From contig CAIMKZ010000062.1 of NCBI GenBank assembly GCA_903842065.1, positions 1 through 38,813 on the forward strand: a DNA stretch of 38,813 nucleotides, in the 5' to 3' direction. The stretch's first letter is position 1, and each line of letters starts with the position of its first letter. Under the pieces are notes generated by a model. It searched no databases and was not told the DNA's origin. It saw nothing but the letters and a program-made list of their open reading frames with translations. Position numbers and translations under genes: made by a program. The DNA is from an uncultured Acidobacteriaceae bacterium (GTDB taxonomy: Bacteria > Acidobacteriota > Terriglobia > Terriglobales > Acidobacteriaceae). Below are positions 15,838 to 25,500 of the stretch, one piece after another.

Positions 15838-15873
15838 CCCCGGTCCCCAAATGCGAGGGACCGAGGGCACCCA
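15838..15873 (+). repeat. Palindromic element A, copy 7
   Basis: The stem is CCCCGGTCCC / GGGACCGAGGG with loop CAAATGCGA and one mismatch, followed by GGCACCCATTTTTGTGG. It lies between usp and the 3' end of lon, in tandem with the family B copy at 15745. Confidence 0.8.
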
Positions 15874-15908
15874 TTTTTGTGGATGGGTGAGATGAGATTG
15901 GGTTGTGC

Positions 15909-18320
15909 TCAGGCGGTTGCGGTTGCGGGTTCCGGCTTGGCTTCCACGCGATCCTTGAGTTGTGGCAGAGCCACGGCCAGTACATCTTCGATGCGTGAGG
16001 CGTAGTGGATTTCTACGCCTTCGGTCAGCTCTGGCGTGAGGTCTTCCTCTACGTTCTGCTTGTTTTCAGCCGGGAGGATGATGGTGGTGACTCCGGCGCG
16101 GCGGGCGGCCAAAAATTTCTCTTTAATTCCGCCGACGGGCAGGACGTTGCCCGAGAGGGTGATTTCGCCGGTCATGGCGGTGAGCGGGCGTACCGGGATG
16201 TCGGTGAGCAGGGAGACGAGGACCGTGGCCATGGTGACGCCGGCCGAGGGGCCGTCCTTGGGGATGGCGCCGGCGGGGACGTGGATGTGGAGGTCGATCT
16301 CCTTGTTAAAGTCCTCGGCGAGGCCAAGCTGGGAGGCGTTCGAGCGGACCCAGGTGAGCGCGGCCTGCATGGACTCCTGCATGACCTCGCCGATCTGGCC
16401 GGTCATGGTGAAGCCGCCCTTGCCCTTCATCTTGTTGGCCTCAATGAAGAGAATGTCGCCGCCGGCCGGGGTCCATGCGAGACCGACTACGACGCCGGGA
16501 CGCTTGACGCGCTCGGCGACCTCGGTATCGACGCGGACCTGAATGCCGCCAAGGAAGTCGCGAACGACGGAGGGAGTGACGATGAGCTTCTCCTTGTTGC
16601 CTTCGACGATACGGCGTGCCTGTTTGCGGCAGATGGTGCCGATGGTCTGCTCGAGCTTGCGGACGCCGGCCTCGCGGGTGTAGTGGCGAACGATGTGGCC
16701 GATAGCCTCAGCCGGAAACTCGATCTGTTCCGGAGTGATACCGTTTTCCTTGATCTGGCGGGGCACAAGGTAGCGGTTGGCGATGTGCAGCTTCTCCTCT
16801 TCGCTGTAGCCCTGGAGGGGAATGATCTCCATGCGGTCGATCAGCGGCGGCGGAACGGTGTCGAGCATGTTGGCCGTGCAGATGAAGAGAACCTTCGAGA
16901 GGTCGAAGGGCACGTCGAGGTAGTTGTCGCGGAAGGTGGAGTTCTGCTCGGGGTCGAGCGTTTCAAGCAGCGCGGCTGCGGGGTCTCCGCGGAAGTCGCG
17001 GCCCAGCTTGTCGACCTCGTCGAGCATGATGACGGGGTCGTTGGTCTCGGCCCGCTTGATGCACTGAATGATCTGGCCGGGCAAAGCTCCGATATAGGTG
17101 CGGCGGTGGCCGCGAATCTCCGCCTCGTCGTGCATGCCGCCGAGGGAGATGCGCTGGAACTTGCGGCCGGTGGCGCGGGCGATGGAGCGGCCGAGCGAGG
17201 TTTTGCCGACGCCGGGAGGTCCGACGAAACAGAGGATGGGGCCCTTCATGTCGGGCTTGAGTTCGAGCACGGAGAGGTAGTCGAGGATGCGGTCCTTGAC
17301 CTTCTTCAGTTCATAGTGGTCTTCGTCGAGGGTCTCGCGGGCCTTCGAGATGTCCACCTTGGCGGCCGAGGATTTTTGCCAGGGCAGGACGGCGAGCCAC
17401 TCGATGTAGTTGCGGGTGAGCGAGTAGTCGGCAGCCATGGGCGACATGCGGGAGAGCCGCGAGAGCTCCTTCATGGCCTCTTTTTTGACGTCCTCAGGCA
17501 TGCCGGCGGCATCGATCTTCTTGCGCAGATCGTCGATCTCGCGCTGGCCTTCGTCCTGCTCGCCAAGCTCCTTCTGGATGGCCTTGAGCTGCTCGCGGAG
17601 GTAGTAGTCGCGCTGCGACTGCTGGACCTGGTCCTGCACATCGTTCTGAATCTTGGCGCGGAGCTGCTGCACCTCAATCTCTTTGACGAGGAGCTTGTTG
17701 AGCAGTTCGAGGCGCTGATCGATGGAGGCGGTCTCAAGCAGTGTCTGCTTGTCGGCGGTGGTGAGAAAGGGGAGCGAGGAGGCGACGAAGTCAACCAGCC
17801 GCGAAGGCTCTTCGATGTTGGCGGCGATGGTAGAGAGCTCGTCGGAGAGGGTGGGCGACTCGGTGACGATCTGGCGGAACTGGTCGATGACGTTGCGGAC
17901 CAGAGCCTCGTAGGCCGGGTTTTCGCCGGGCGTGACGTCCTCGATGGCTTCGATCTCGGCGACCATGAAGGGATCGGTCTGGACGAAGTTGGTGAGACGG
18001 ACGCGCGTGACGCCTTCGGTGAAGACGAAACGGCTCTGGTTGGGCATGCGGACCACTTTGTGGACCGTGGCCAGGGTGCCGATGGTGTGCAGGTCGGCTG
18101 GGGTCGGGGAGTCGAGCCGGGGATCGATTTGGGCGGCGACGATGATGGTGCGCTCTTCGCCGAGGGACTCGATGAGCTGAATAGAGCTTTCCCGTCCGAC
18201 GGTGAGTGGCAGAACGGCGTGGGGGAAGAGTACGGTGTCGCGGACGGGGAGAACGGGGATACGGCGACGCTCTGCTGGGGCAGAGGCGGGCGGTACGGGA
18301 GAAGCGGGGCGGCTAAACAT
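15909..18320 (-). CDS. lon: ATP-dependent protease Lon
   Basis: Lon is a cytoplasmic hexameric protease that degrades misfolded and regulatory proteins. The 803-residue protein has the N-terminal LAN domain (about 20-215), a coiled-coil region, the AAA+ module with Walker A GPPGVGKT (367-374) and Walker [10 protein letters not shown], and the C-terminal peptidase domain with KDGPSAG (catalytic Ser692) and GGIKEK (catalytic Lys735). The size and motifs are those of LonA. AGGAG lies five bases upstream of ATG 18320, and a good sigma-70 type promoter is visible at 18344-18372. The first 18 residues ([18 protein letters not shown]) are a Pro/Ala-rich extension. A very long antisense open frame is only a composition effect. 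Confidence 0.98.
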   Translation of the reverse strand: MFSRPASPVPPASAPAERRRIPVLPVRDTVLFPHAVLPLTVGRESSIQLIESLGEERTIIVAAQIDPRLDSPTPADLHTIGTLATVHKVVRMPNQSRFVFTEGVTRVRLTNFVQTDPFMVAEIEAIEDVTPGENPAYEALVRNVIDQFRQIVTESPTLSDELSTIAANIEEPSRLVDFVASSLPFLTTADKQTLLETASIDQRLELLNKLLVKEIEVQQLRAKIQNDVQDQVQQSQRDYYLREQLKAIQKELGEQDEGQREIDDLRKKIDAAGMPEDVKKEAMKELSRLSRMSPMAADYSLTRNYIEWLAVLPWQKSSAAKVDISKARETLDEDHYELKKVKDRILDYLSVLELKPDMKGPILCFVGPPGVGKTSLGRSIARATGRKFQRISLGGMHDEAEIRGHRRTYIGALPGQIIQCIKRAETNDPVIMLDEVDKLGRDFRGDPAAALLETLDPEQNSTFRDNYLDVPFDLSKVLFICTANMLDTVPPPLIDRMEIIPLQGYSEEEKLHIANRYLVPRQIKENGITPEQIEFPAEAIGHIVRHYTREAGVRKLEQTIGTICRKQARRIVEGNKEKLIVTPSVVRDFLGGIQVRVDTEVAERVKRPGVVVGLAWTPAGGDILFIEANKMKGKGGFTMTGQIGEVMQESMQAALTWVRSNASQLGLAEDFNKEIDLHIHVPAGAIPKDGPSAGVTMATVLVSLLTDIPVRPLTAMTGEITLSGNVLPVGGIKEKFLAARRAGVTTIILPAENKQNVEEDLTPELTEGVEIHYASRIEDVLAVALPQLKDRVEAKPEPATATA

Positions 18321-18343
18321 TGAGTCTCCTGTTATCAGCTTCT

Positions 18344-18372
18344 TTCATATTAGAGCACGCAAGTGTCGTCAA
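18344..18372 (-). promoter_or_regulatory. Likely sigma-70 type promoter of lon
   Basis: Read on the minus strand, TTGACG (18367-18372) and TATGAA (18344-18349) are separated by 17 bases. The start site would fall near 18337, about 17 bases before the start codon, with AGGAG between. No convincing sigma-32 or CIRCE site was found beside it. Confidence 0.55.
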
Positions 18373-18665
18373 GTTTCAGATTTTAGCACGGACTTTGGCT
18401 CAATTTCTTCTGATTTAGACCCCACTTCGGTTGATACGTTGCTGACTGGCATACGGTTGCCCGGGATTTCTTGCTTTTTGGAGGGAGGGCGACTTCCCTT
18501 CCTTGCGAGCCCGCCGCAAAGCGCTTTCCGAGTGTGTATCGGCGGAACGGGGGCGAGTGTGAGCCGGGAGAGAGCGCGGCAGTGGCGGAGATGACAACAT
18601 CTTGCAGCGATAGTCGGTAGTATAGGTGGAGAAATCATCTATTGTTGCGAGTGTTGCCGGGAGCG
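18373..18665. other. Spacer between lon and the Omp85 operon
   Basis: These bases separate two divergent genes and contain no convincing gene. The operon promoter must lie here or in the first bases of the coding frame; TATAGG near 18621 is a candidate -10 but lacks a good -35. No palindromic element of either family is present. Confidence 0.4.
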
Positions 18666-21600
18666 ATGGCGGAGCAGAGGGCGAGAACGGGCATGGATCT
18701 GGCTGGCTATAGGGCCGGGCGCGGTTTTGCGCCTGCGGGCGTGTGGCTGGCGGCGGCGTGGCTGCTGTGCCTGTCGTTTTCGCTGGCGGCTCAGACGCCG
18801 GGGGGCTCCGACCCGAGATCGTTTGCCGGCCGGTCGATTACCGCCGTTCGCTTTGAGGGCGTAAATGAGGATCGCCTGAATCCGCTGGCCGCCGAGTTGC
18901 GGGACGACGTGGGCAAGCCGCTGAGCGCGCAGAAGCTGAAGCTGGCTCTGCGGAGTCTGTATGCGACCGGGCTTTACGAGACGGTGGAGGCGGCGGCGGA
19001 GACCGATGCCGGCGGTGTGACGCTGGTGTTTCGCGGAGCGCCGCGGATGTTTATCGGCACGGTGAGCGTGGACGGGGCCAAGGGGGCCACGATGAACACG
19101 CAACTGGAGCGGGCGGCGAGGCTGGAGCCGGGTGCGCGCTACAGCCGGACGCGGGTCGATGCGGCGATTGTACAGATGCGCCAGATGCTGGCCGACAACG
19201 GCTACCGGGAGCCTGCGATCGTCGAGAAAGTGACTCCGCATCCGGAGAGCCAGCTGGTGGACGTTGACTTCCGCGTGACATCGGGACCGCGGGCGCGGGT
19301 AGGCGGCGTGGCGGTTACGGGCGATGTGGGCATGACGACGGGTCAGTTCCGTCGGGCGGCGGGATTGCGGGCCGGCTCGGGGGTCAGCCACGACACGGTG
19401 AACCGCGCGGTGGATGGGGTTCTGAAGCGCTACGAAAAACAGGAGCGTCTGGAGGCGGATGTGAAGCTCCAGGCGCAGCAGTACACGCCCAGCGACCATC
19501 GGACGGACTATCTGTTCACGGCCAACCGGGGGCCGAAGGTCGAGGTGACGGTCTCGGGGGCAAGTATCGATCCGGCGCGGGTGAAGCGGCTGGTGCCGAT
19601 CTACGAGGAAGGCAGCGTGGACGAGGACCTGCTGAACGAGGGCAACCGCAGGCTGCGCGACTACTTCCAGCGGCTGGGCTACTTCGACGCCCGGGTGTCG
19701 CACGAGCAGGGTACGGGCACGGAAGGCGCGGTGACGATCCACTTCAACGTGGACCTGGGCGAGCGACGGCGGGTGGAGCAGGTAAGCGTCGCCGGCAACC
19801 GGTTCTTCCGCGAGGAGACGCTGCGCGGTCTGGTTGGAGTTCATGCGGCCAACACGCTCGACCGACACGGAGTGTACAGCCAGGAGCTGGCGGCCGCGGA
19901 TACGGCGGCGATCGAGAAGGAGTATCGCAACAACGGATTCACGCAGGCGAAAGTGACGGTGGAGACAAAAGTCCCGGAGGTTGCGCCGAAGCGCGGGACC
20001 GCTCCGCTGACGGTGGTCTTCCATGTTGAAGAGGGCGCGCAGACCCGTGTGGGGCAGCTCAGGATCGAAGGCAACGAGCACATTGCCGCCGGGATGCTTG
20101 CGCCGCTGCTCAACTCGCAGCCGGGCCAGATGCTGTCGCCCGAGTATCTGGCCGGAGACCGGGATGCGCTGCTGACTTTTTACCTGAGCCGGGGGTTCGA
20201 GCAGGTTTCGGTGGAGGTGAGCGAGAAATCTTCGGCTGAGCAGGCTAACACGGTAGACGTGGTCTTTGCGGTGCATGAGGGAAAGCAGACCTTTGTGCGC
20301 GACGTGCATGTGACCGGGGTGCACTACACGCGGGCCTCGACGATTGCCGGAGCCATGGAGGTGCATCCCGGCGATCCGCTGAACCAGACGGCGCTCCAGG
20401 AGACGCAAAGGAACCTGTACGAGTTCGCGCTGTTCAACGAGGTCAGAATCGCGGTACAGAATCCCGATGGCGACGAGGCGTACAAGACGGTGCTGTTGCA
20501 GGCGATTGAGGCGCGGCGGTGGACGCTGACCTACGGCTTTGGTTTTGAGGCGCAGACCGGACAGCCAGAGAACAACTGCAAGGGCGCGACACTGGGCGGA
20601 GTGGCCTGCAATCCAAACGGCAAGACGGGCGTGAGTCCGCGCGTGATAGCGTCGCTGACGCGCAGCAACGTGATGGGCCGCGAGCAGTCGGCTTCGCTCG
20701 AAGGCACCTATGGATTGCTCGAGCAGCACGTCGCGCTGCTCTACCAGATTCCTCACTTTGTGGGTTACCGCAACGTCGGGTTTACGTTCTCAGTGGGCTA
20801 CGCCAACAGCAAGGACGTAACGACCTACGTGGCGTCGCGGCTGGACGGGGCGATGCGCTGGACGCAGAGCTTCCGCAGCTCGGGAGCGATTCTGTCGAAG
20901 GCCAACACGCTGGTCTACGAGCTGGACTTCCGCCGCGTGAAGGTGGCGGCGAGCAGCTTGCAGGTGTATCCGGGCGAGATTGCCGAGCTATCGACGGCGG
21001 TTCGTGTGAGCGGCCCGGCGTTTACCTGGATCCGCGACACGCGCGACTCTCCGCTTGAGGCGCACCGGGGAACGTACACCAGCTTTCAGGAGTTTTTCTC
21101 GTCGCGCAAGACGGGCGCCGAGGCGCAGTTCAACCGCATCGACCTGTCGAATTCGAGCTACTACGAGCTGGGCCGGAGCAAGGTGGTGCTGGCGCGGAAC
21201 ACGCGCTACGGACAGGTGCGAGCGTACGGCGCGGGTTTCAGCTCGCTGATACCGCTACCGGAGCGGCTGTACGCGGGCGGGGCTACGTCGCTGCGCGGCT
21301 TCAGCCAGAACGCCGCCGGGCCGCGCGATCCGGAGACGGGCTATCCGGTGGGCGGAGCGGGAACGCTGATCAACTCCACCGAGCTGCGCCTGCCGCCGCC
21401 GACGCTGCCGTGGCTGGGCAACTCGATGAGCGTGGTGCTGTTCCACGACATGGGCAACGTGTTTGCGAATGCCGGCGACGCCTGGGCGAGCATTTTGCGC
21501 GTGAGCCAGCCCGACCGCAACGCATGCAGGCAGCTGGCGACGGTGGGACAGGCTTCGACGTATGTACCCAGTGGGCAGAAGACCTCGACCGGCCAGCAGG

Positions 21601-21815
21601 GCGCGTGCAGCTTCAACTACTTCTCGCACACGCCGGGCATCGGGCTGCGCTACCATACGCCGGTGGGTCCGATCCGGTTCGACTTCAGCTATAACCTGAA
21701 TCCGCCGATCTATCCGGTCAATATCAACTACTCGCTCTCCAATCCCTACTCGGCGCCGCACGTGGGCCAGGGGGGGCACTTCAACTTCTTCTTCAGCCTG
21801 GGACAGACGTTCTGA
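18666..21815 (+). CDS. Outer-membrane Omp85 protein (TamA/BamA-like)
   Basis: Omp85 proteins insert beta-barrels into the outer membrane; BamA does so generally, TamA with the TamB bridge. From ATG 18666 the protein is 1049 residues. A signal peptide with a long basic n-region is seen (hydrophobic core ending LSFSLAAQ), then at least five POTRA-type repeats (about 50-610; for example VEQVSVAGNRFFREETLRGL and IGTVSVDG), then a barrel of about 430 residues with the conserved GGATSLRGF loop and the closing HTPVGPIRFDFSYNL strands ending in Phe. TTG 18642 or ATG 18693 are alternative starts. More POTRAs than E. coli TamA (three), but the tamB gene downstream favours a TamA-like role. It overlaps the next start by one base. 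Confidence 0.9.
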   Translation: MAEQRARTGMDLAGYRAGRGFAPAGVWLAAAWLLCLSFSLAAQTPGGSDPRSFAGRSITAVRFEGVNEDRLNPLAAELRDDVGKPLSAQKLKLALRSLYATGLYETVEAAAETDAGGVTLVFRGAPRMFIGTVSVDGAKGATMNTQLERAARLEPGARYSRTRVDAAIVQMRQMLADNGYREPAIVEKVTPHPESQLVDVDFRVTSGPRARVGGVAVTGDVGMTTGQFRRAAGLRAGSGVSHDTVNRAVDGVLKRYEKQERLEADVKLQAQQYTPSDHRTDYLFTANRGPKVEVTVSGASIDPARVKRLVPIYEEGSVDEDLLNEGNRRLRDYFQRLGYFDARVSHEQGTGTEGAVTIHFNVDLGERRRVEQVSVAGNRFFREETLRGLVGVHAANTLDRHGVYSQELAAADTAAIEKEYRNNGFTQAKVTVETKVPEVAPKRGTAPLTVVFHVEEGAQTRVGQLRIEGNEHIAAGMLAPLLNSQPGQMLSPEYLAGDRDALLTFYLSRGFEQVSVEVSEKSSAEQANTVDVVFAVHEGKQTFVRDVHVTGVHYTRASTIAGAMEVHPGDPLNQTALQETQRNLYEFALFNEVRIAVQNPDGDEAYKTVLLQAIEARRWTLTYGFGFEAQTGQPENNCKGATLGGVACNPNGKTGVSPRVIASLTRSNVMGREQSASLEGTYGLLEQHVALLYQIPHFVGYRNVGFTFSVGYANSKDVTTYVASRLDGAMRWTQSFRSSGAILSKANTLVYELDFRRVKVAASSLQVYPGEIAELSTAVRVSGPAFTWIRDTRDSPLEAHRGTYTSFQEFFSSRKTGAEAQFNRIDLSNSSYYELGRSKVVLARNTRYGQVRAYGAGFSSLIPLPERLYAGGATSLRGFSQNAAGPRDPETGYPVGGAGTLINSTELRLPPPTLPWLGNSMSVVLFHDMGNVFANAGDAWASILRVSQPDRNACRQLATVGQASTYVPSGQKTSTGQQGACSFNYFSHTPGIGLRYHTPVGPIRFDFSYNLNPPIYPVNINYSLSNPYSAPHVGQGGHFNFFFSLGQTF

Positions 21816-22594
21816 TGAGTGGAAACATGAGGAACAGGTCGAGGGGTGTGGTCTCCCCGGTCCCCAAAGGCGAGGGACCGGGGGCACCCATGGTTTGGGG
21901 GTGGTTGGCGCTTGCATTGTTGCTTGTGCCTGCTGCGGTTCAGTCGCAGAGCGGCGCGCCGGTGGTGCTGGACAGAGTGGTGGCGGTGGTGAACCGGGAT
22001 GCGATCCTGGCGAGCGACCTGGACGAGGAGATGCGGCTGTCGGTACTGGACCCGTCGCAGCCAGAAGGGGGTGAGCTTTCGCGGGCTCACTTGCTGGACC
22101 AGTTGATCGGCCGCATACTCGTCGAGCAGCAGATTCGCGCCGAAGAGTCGGCAGCGATCGCGCCGCCGGATTCCGAGGTTGCGGCGCGCATCCGCGAAGT
22201 ACGCACCGAGCTGCCGATCTGCGTCCGCCGCCAATGCTCCGTGGACGCGGAGTGGCGGGCGTTTCTTTCCGAGCATGGGCTCAGTGAGGAGCGCGTTGAA
22301 GCCTATATGCGGTATCGGCTGGAGATTCTGGGCTTGATCGAGCTGCGCTTCCGCAGCGGCATCAGCATCTCAGCCGAGCAGACCGCGGAGTACTACAAGA
22401 CCAAGCTGGTTCCGCAATACGGACGCGGAGAGACGCCGCCGCCGCTCGAAACAGTGGCGCCGCGGATCGAGGAGATTCTGCTTGAGCAGCAGGTGAGCGC
22501 GCTGTTCGATCAGTGGCTGGAGAGCCTGCGCCGCCAGGGCGATGTGGAGATTATTGACTCCGAACTGAAGGCTGAGGCGGAGCGCGCACGATGA
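21815..22594 (+). CDS. SurA-like periplasmic chaperone lacking a PPIase domain
   Basis: SurA escorts unfolded outer-membrane proteins across the periplasm. Residues from about 48 of this 259-residue protein match the SurA N-terminal chaperone fold: VVLDRVVAVVNRDAILASDLDEEMR, then HLLDQLIGRILVEQQIR, and a C-terminal helix; no parvulin PPIase domain follows. A signal peptide lies at residues 26-45 (MVWGWLALALLLVPAAVQSQ). The ATG at 21815 overlaps the Omp85 stop, so I kept it as the ancestral start. Residues 13-25 are encoded by a palindromic element inserted in frame, and the element's CACCCATGG also offers a new start at 21890. Two Cys (positions near 130) could form a disulfide. It overlaps tamB by four bases. 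Confidence 0.85.
   Translation: MSGNMRNRSRGVVSPVPKGEGPGAPMVWGWLALALLLVPAAVQSQSGAPVVLDRVVAVVNRDAILASDLDEEMRLSVLDPSQPEGGELSRAHLLDQLIGRILVEQQIRAEESAAIAPPDSEVAARIREVRTELPICVRRQCSVDAEWRAFLSEHGLSEERVEAYMRYRLEILGLIELRFRSGISISAEQTAEYYKTKLVPQYGRGETPPPLETVAPRIEEILLEQQVSALFDQWLESLRRQGDVEIIDSELKAEAERAR
21855..21890 (+). repeat. Palindromic element A, copy 8 (inside the SurA-like gene)
   Basis: The stem is CCCCGGTCCC / GGGACCGGGG with loop CAAAGGCGA, then GGCACCCA. The A-T pair of the common stem has become C-G on both arms. It is read in frame as SPVPKGEGPGAP, residues 14-25 of the long form. Confidence 0.88.
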
Positions 22595-25500
22595 AGATTG
22601 AGCCGATCGAACATATGGAAGAGGCGGTGCTGCGAGCCGGCAGCCGGGTACACCGGTTCTTCCGCCGCCATGTGCCTCTGGCGATCGGTTCGATTGTGGT
22701 GCTGTCGGTGCTGCTGGGGCTAGAGCTTTACTTCTACGCGAGCTCGGAATCCTTTCAGAACAAGGTGCGGCATCGGCTTGCCGTCACCATTGAAACCGCC
22801 TTCGGCGGACGGGTTGAGATCGGCACGTTCCACTGGCGTCTTCTCGCGCTTGAGGCCGAGGCAGGCGGCATCGTGATCCACGGGCGCGAGGCGGCCAACG
22901 AGGCCCCCTACGCACGCATCGAACATCTGCGCGTGAAGGCGAGCATCCTCGGCATCCTGAGCCCGAGCGTGCGGCTGAGCGAACTGGAAGTCACCAAGCC
23001 CGCGCTGCACCTGATCGTGTATGCGAACGGGGAGACAAACCAGCCTCAGCCCCGGATCAAGGTCCAGAGCAAGAAGTCGCCGATCGAAAGACTCTTCGAC
23101 ATGAAAGCCGGGCGAGTGGCGGTGGAGAACGGGTCGATCCAGATCGACAACCGCGCCGCGGAGTTCGACTTTCAGAGCCGGCGCATTCCGCTGGACTTTG
23201 CCGCCGAAAAAGTTAAGGTTAGGCTGAGCTACGTTGCGGCGGCAGCTCATGCGCCAGAGAGCTATCGCATTGAGGTGGCGGCGACCGACCTGACTATGGC
23301 TCGGGGATCTGGTCGCGAACGCGAGCCCGCGGCGCATGGCAGTGTGGATTTCACTCTCGATCTGACCAGTTCGTCGGCGCAACTGCGCGAGTTGAAGCTG
23401 ACCAGCTGGAGCAACGCGGGCAGGCACACGCTGGTGGCGAGCGGAACGCTGGATGACTTCGCGCATCCGCGCTGGCAGGCGAAGCAGCAGGGCGAACTCG
23501 ATATGGGCGTGCTGGAGCCGGCGTTGGGCTACCCGTTCGCGCCCGAGGGCATCGCGCATCTGGATCTGGCCGACCAGGGAACGGGCTCCAGGTTCAAGAT
23601 CGACGGCAGCGTACATGTGGATGGCGGCGCATACATTGGAACAGGCGTAATTGCGCGCGGCATAACGCTGGACTGCCGGGTACACGCCGACGAGGACCGT
23701 CTGCTGATCGAAGATATTGCGGTAAAGCTGAAGCCCGGCGGAGAGATCGCGGGAACGGTCGATCTGCGCCACTGGCTGCTGCCCTCTGAAACCGCTGCGA
23801 GAGTGGTGCCGGCGGCGCTGCGATTGGCGCGCGTGAGCGCCGGACTGAGCGTGAACGCAGCCGACGAAACTATCCCCGTTGACGGCAAGGTGACGGCCGA
23901 GTTCAGGAATGTTTCGCTGGATACGCTGCTCGACATGGTGAGCGATCCGCCGTTTACGCGGCTGGGGATCGGCGCGCTGCTTAACGGGCCGGCGAGGGCG
24001 GACTGGTCTAACGGCGAAAACAATACAGTAGTGGTGAGCACAAACCTGGCGCTGAGTCCCTGGACCGGGATGCCGGACGAGGCTCCGGCCGGCGGCGCGG
24101 TAGATGCGACTTACACCCATCGGGATGGCTCGGTGGAGGTGCGCAAGCTTTCGTTGGCGATGCCGTCGAGCACGTTTGAGGCAAGCGGCAGGCTCGGCGC
24201 CTATCCGATGACCGGCGCGACCTCGTTGAATGTGAGCCTGCACTCGCGGCGGATAGAGGAGTTCGACACGGTGCTGCGCGATCTAGGCCTTGAGCGCGAG
24301 GCCCGCACCGGCGCATCGGCTCTGCCGCTGCGGCTGAGCGGCCAGACGGATTTCACCGGAACCTGGACCGGATCGCTGCTGAAGCCTCGGATTGCGGGCA
24401 CGGCGAAGGCGACCGCCCTGGCGATCGAGATGCCGGGCAACGGGAGTGCGCATCGCTTCCTGGATCTGGACTCCGCTGAGGCAGCGGGAAGCTACTCCGG
24501 CGAGCGGATCGCCCTCGATCACGCGACGCTGGTACACGGAGCGGCGCGGTTCACGGTGAGCGGCGCGCTGGACGCATCTACCGAAGCAGCTCACGGCAGC
24601 AGCGTTCCCGTGCATCTTTACAATCGCAACTCGGTGCTGCACGTGAAGGTGACTGCTTCCAAGGTCGGCATCGCGGACATCAACACATTCACCAGTTCAA
24701 CTCTGCCCGCGACCGGAACGATCGACGCCGGTTTTGAGGCACACGGGCAGCTCGCAGCGCCAAGCGGCTCGGGGTGGGCGGAGCTCGATCATGGGAGCAT
24801 TCTGGGGCAGGCGATCGACCGCCTGCATGCGCAGGGAACGCTGACCGGATCGATGCTGGAGCTGGCCGACGTGAATTCGAGCCTGGCCGGAGGTACGATC
24901 GCGGGCAGAGGCAAATACGACTTCTCGACCGGGCGCTACGAACTGAACGGCGAAGGCCGCAACGTGGAGCTGGCCCGGCTGGACTGGGTACGGCAGCGCG
25001 GCGTGGCGCTGAGCGGCAAACTCAGCGCGAGCGTGAGTGGAACGGGAAGCTCAGGCGATCCGCGCCTGGACGGCCGCGCGACGGTGAGCGGGCTGGTAGT
25101 GAACAGCGAGCCGCTGGGGAGCCTTACCGCAACAGCGCACACGGCTAATCGCGCCGCGGCTTACACGGTAGCCACCGCGCTTGAAGGAGCGGAGCTGAAG
25201 CTCGACGGCCAGACGAGCCTGGATGGCGACAACGAAACGCAGAACCGGATCGTGTTTACGCGCCTGGATGTGGGCAAGCTGCTCAAGGTGATGCACGTGG
25301 ATGTCATCGGCGGCGAAAGCGCGCTGGCCGGCACGGCAACGCTCAGCGGACCGCTGGCTCATCCTGAAAATCTGCGCGGCGAGGCACGCATCGATCAGTT
25401 GGCGATGACCCTGGCCGGCGTGCGCATGGGCGGCGAGGGCGGCGCACATGCGGCGCTGGCAAGCGGTGTGCTGCGGCTCGACCCGGTGCACATCACTGGG

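Noticed and set aside
16005..18323. A 772-codon open frame antisense to lon
   Set aside because: It is the mirror of a GC-rich, fully motif-supported lon gene; long antisense frames arise from codon-position GC bias and this one has no ribosome binding site or recognisable domain.
18344..18390. CIRCE/HrcA or sigma-32 site before lon
   Set aside because: TTAGAGCAC and TTAGCAC are present, but they do not form the nine-base-spaced inverted repeat, and no CCCCAT-type -10 was found at the right distance.
18639..20756. A 705-codon open frame antisense to the Omp85 gene
   Set aside because: Arg/His/Gln-rich shadow translation of a clear Omp85 gene with POTRA and barrel motifs.
22720..24243. A 507-codon open frame antisense to tamB
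   Set aside because: Shadow frame of the real tamB gene; no start signal and no domain.
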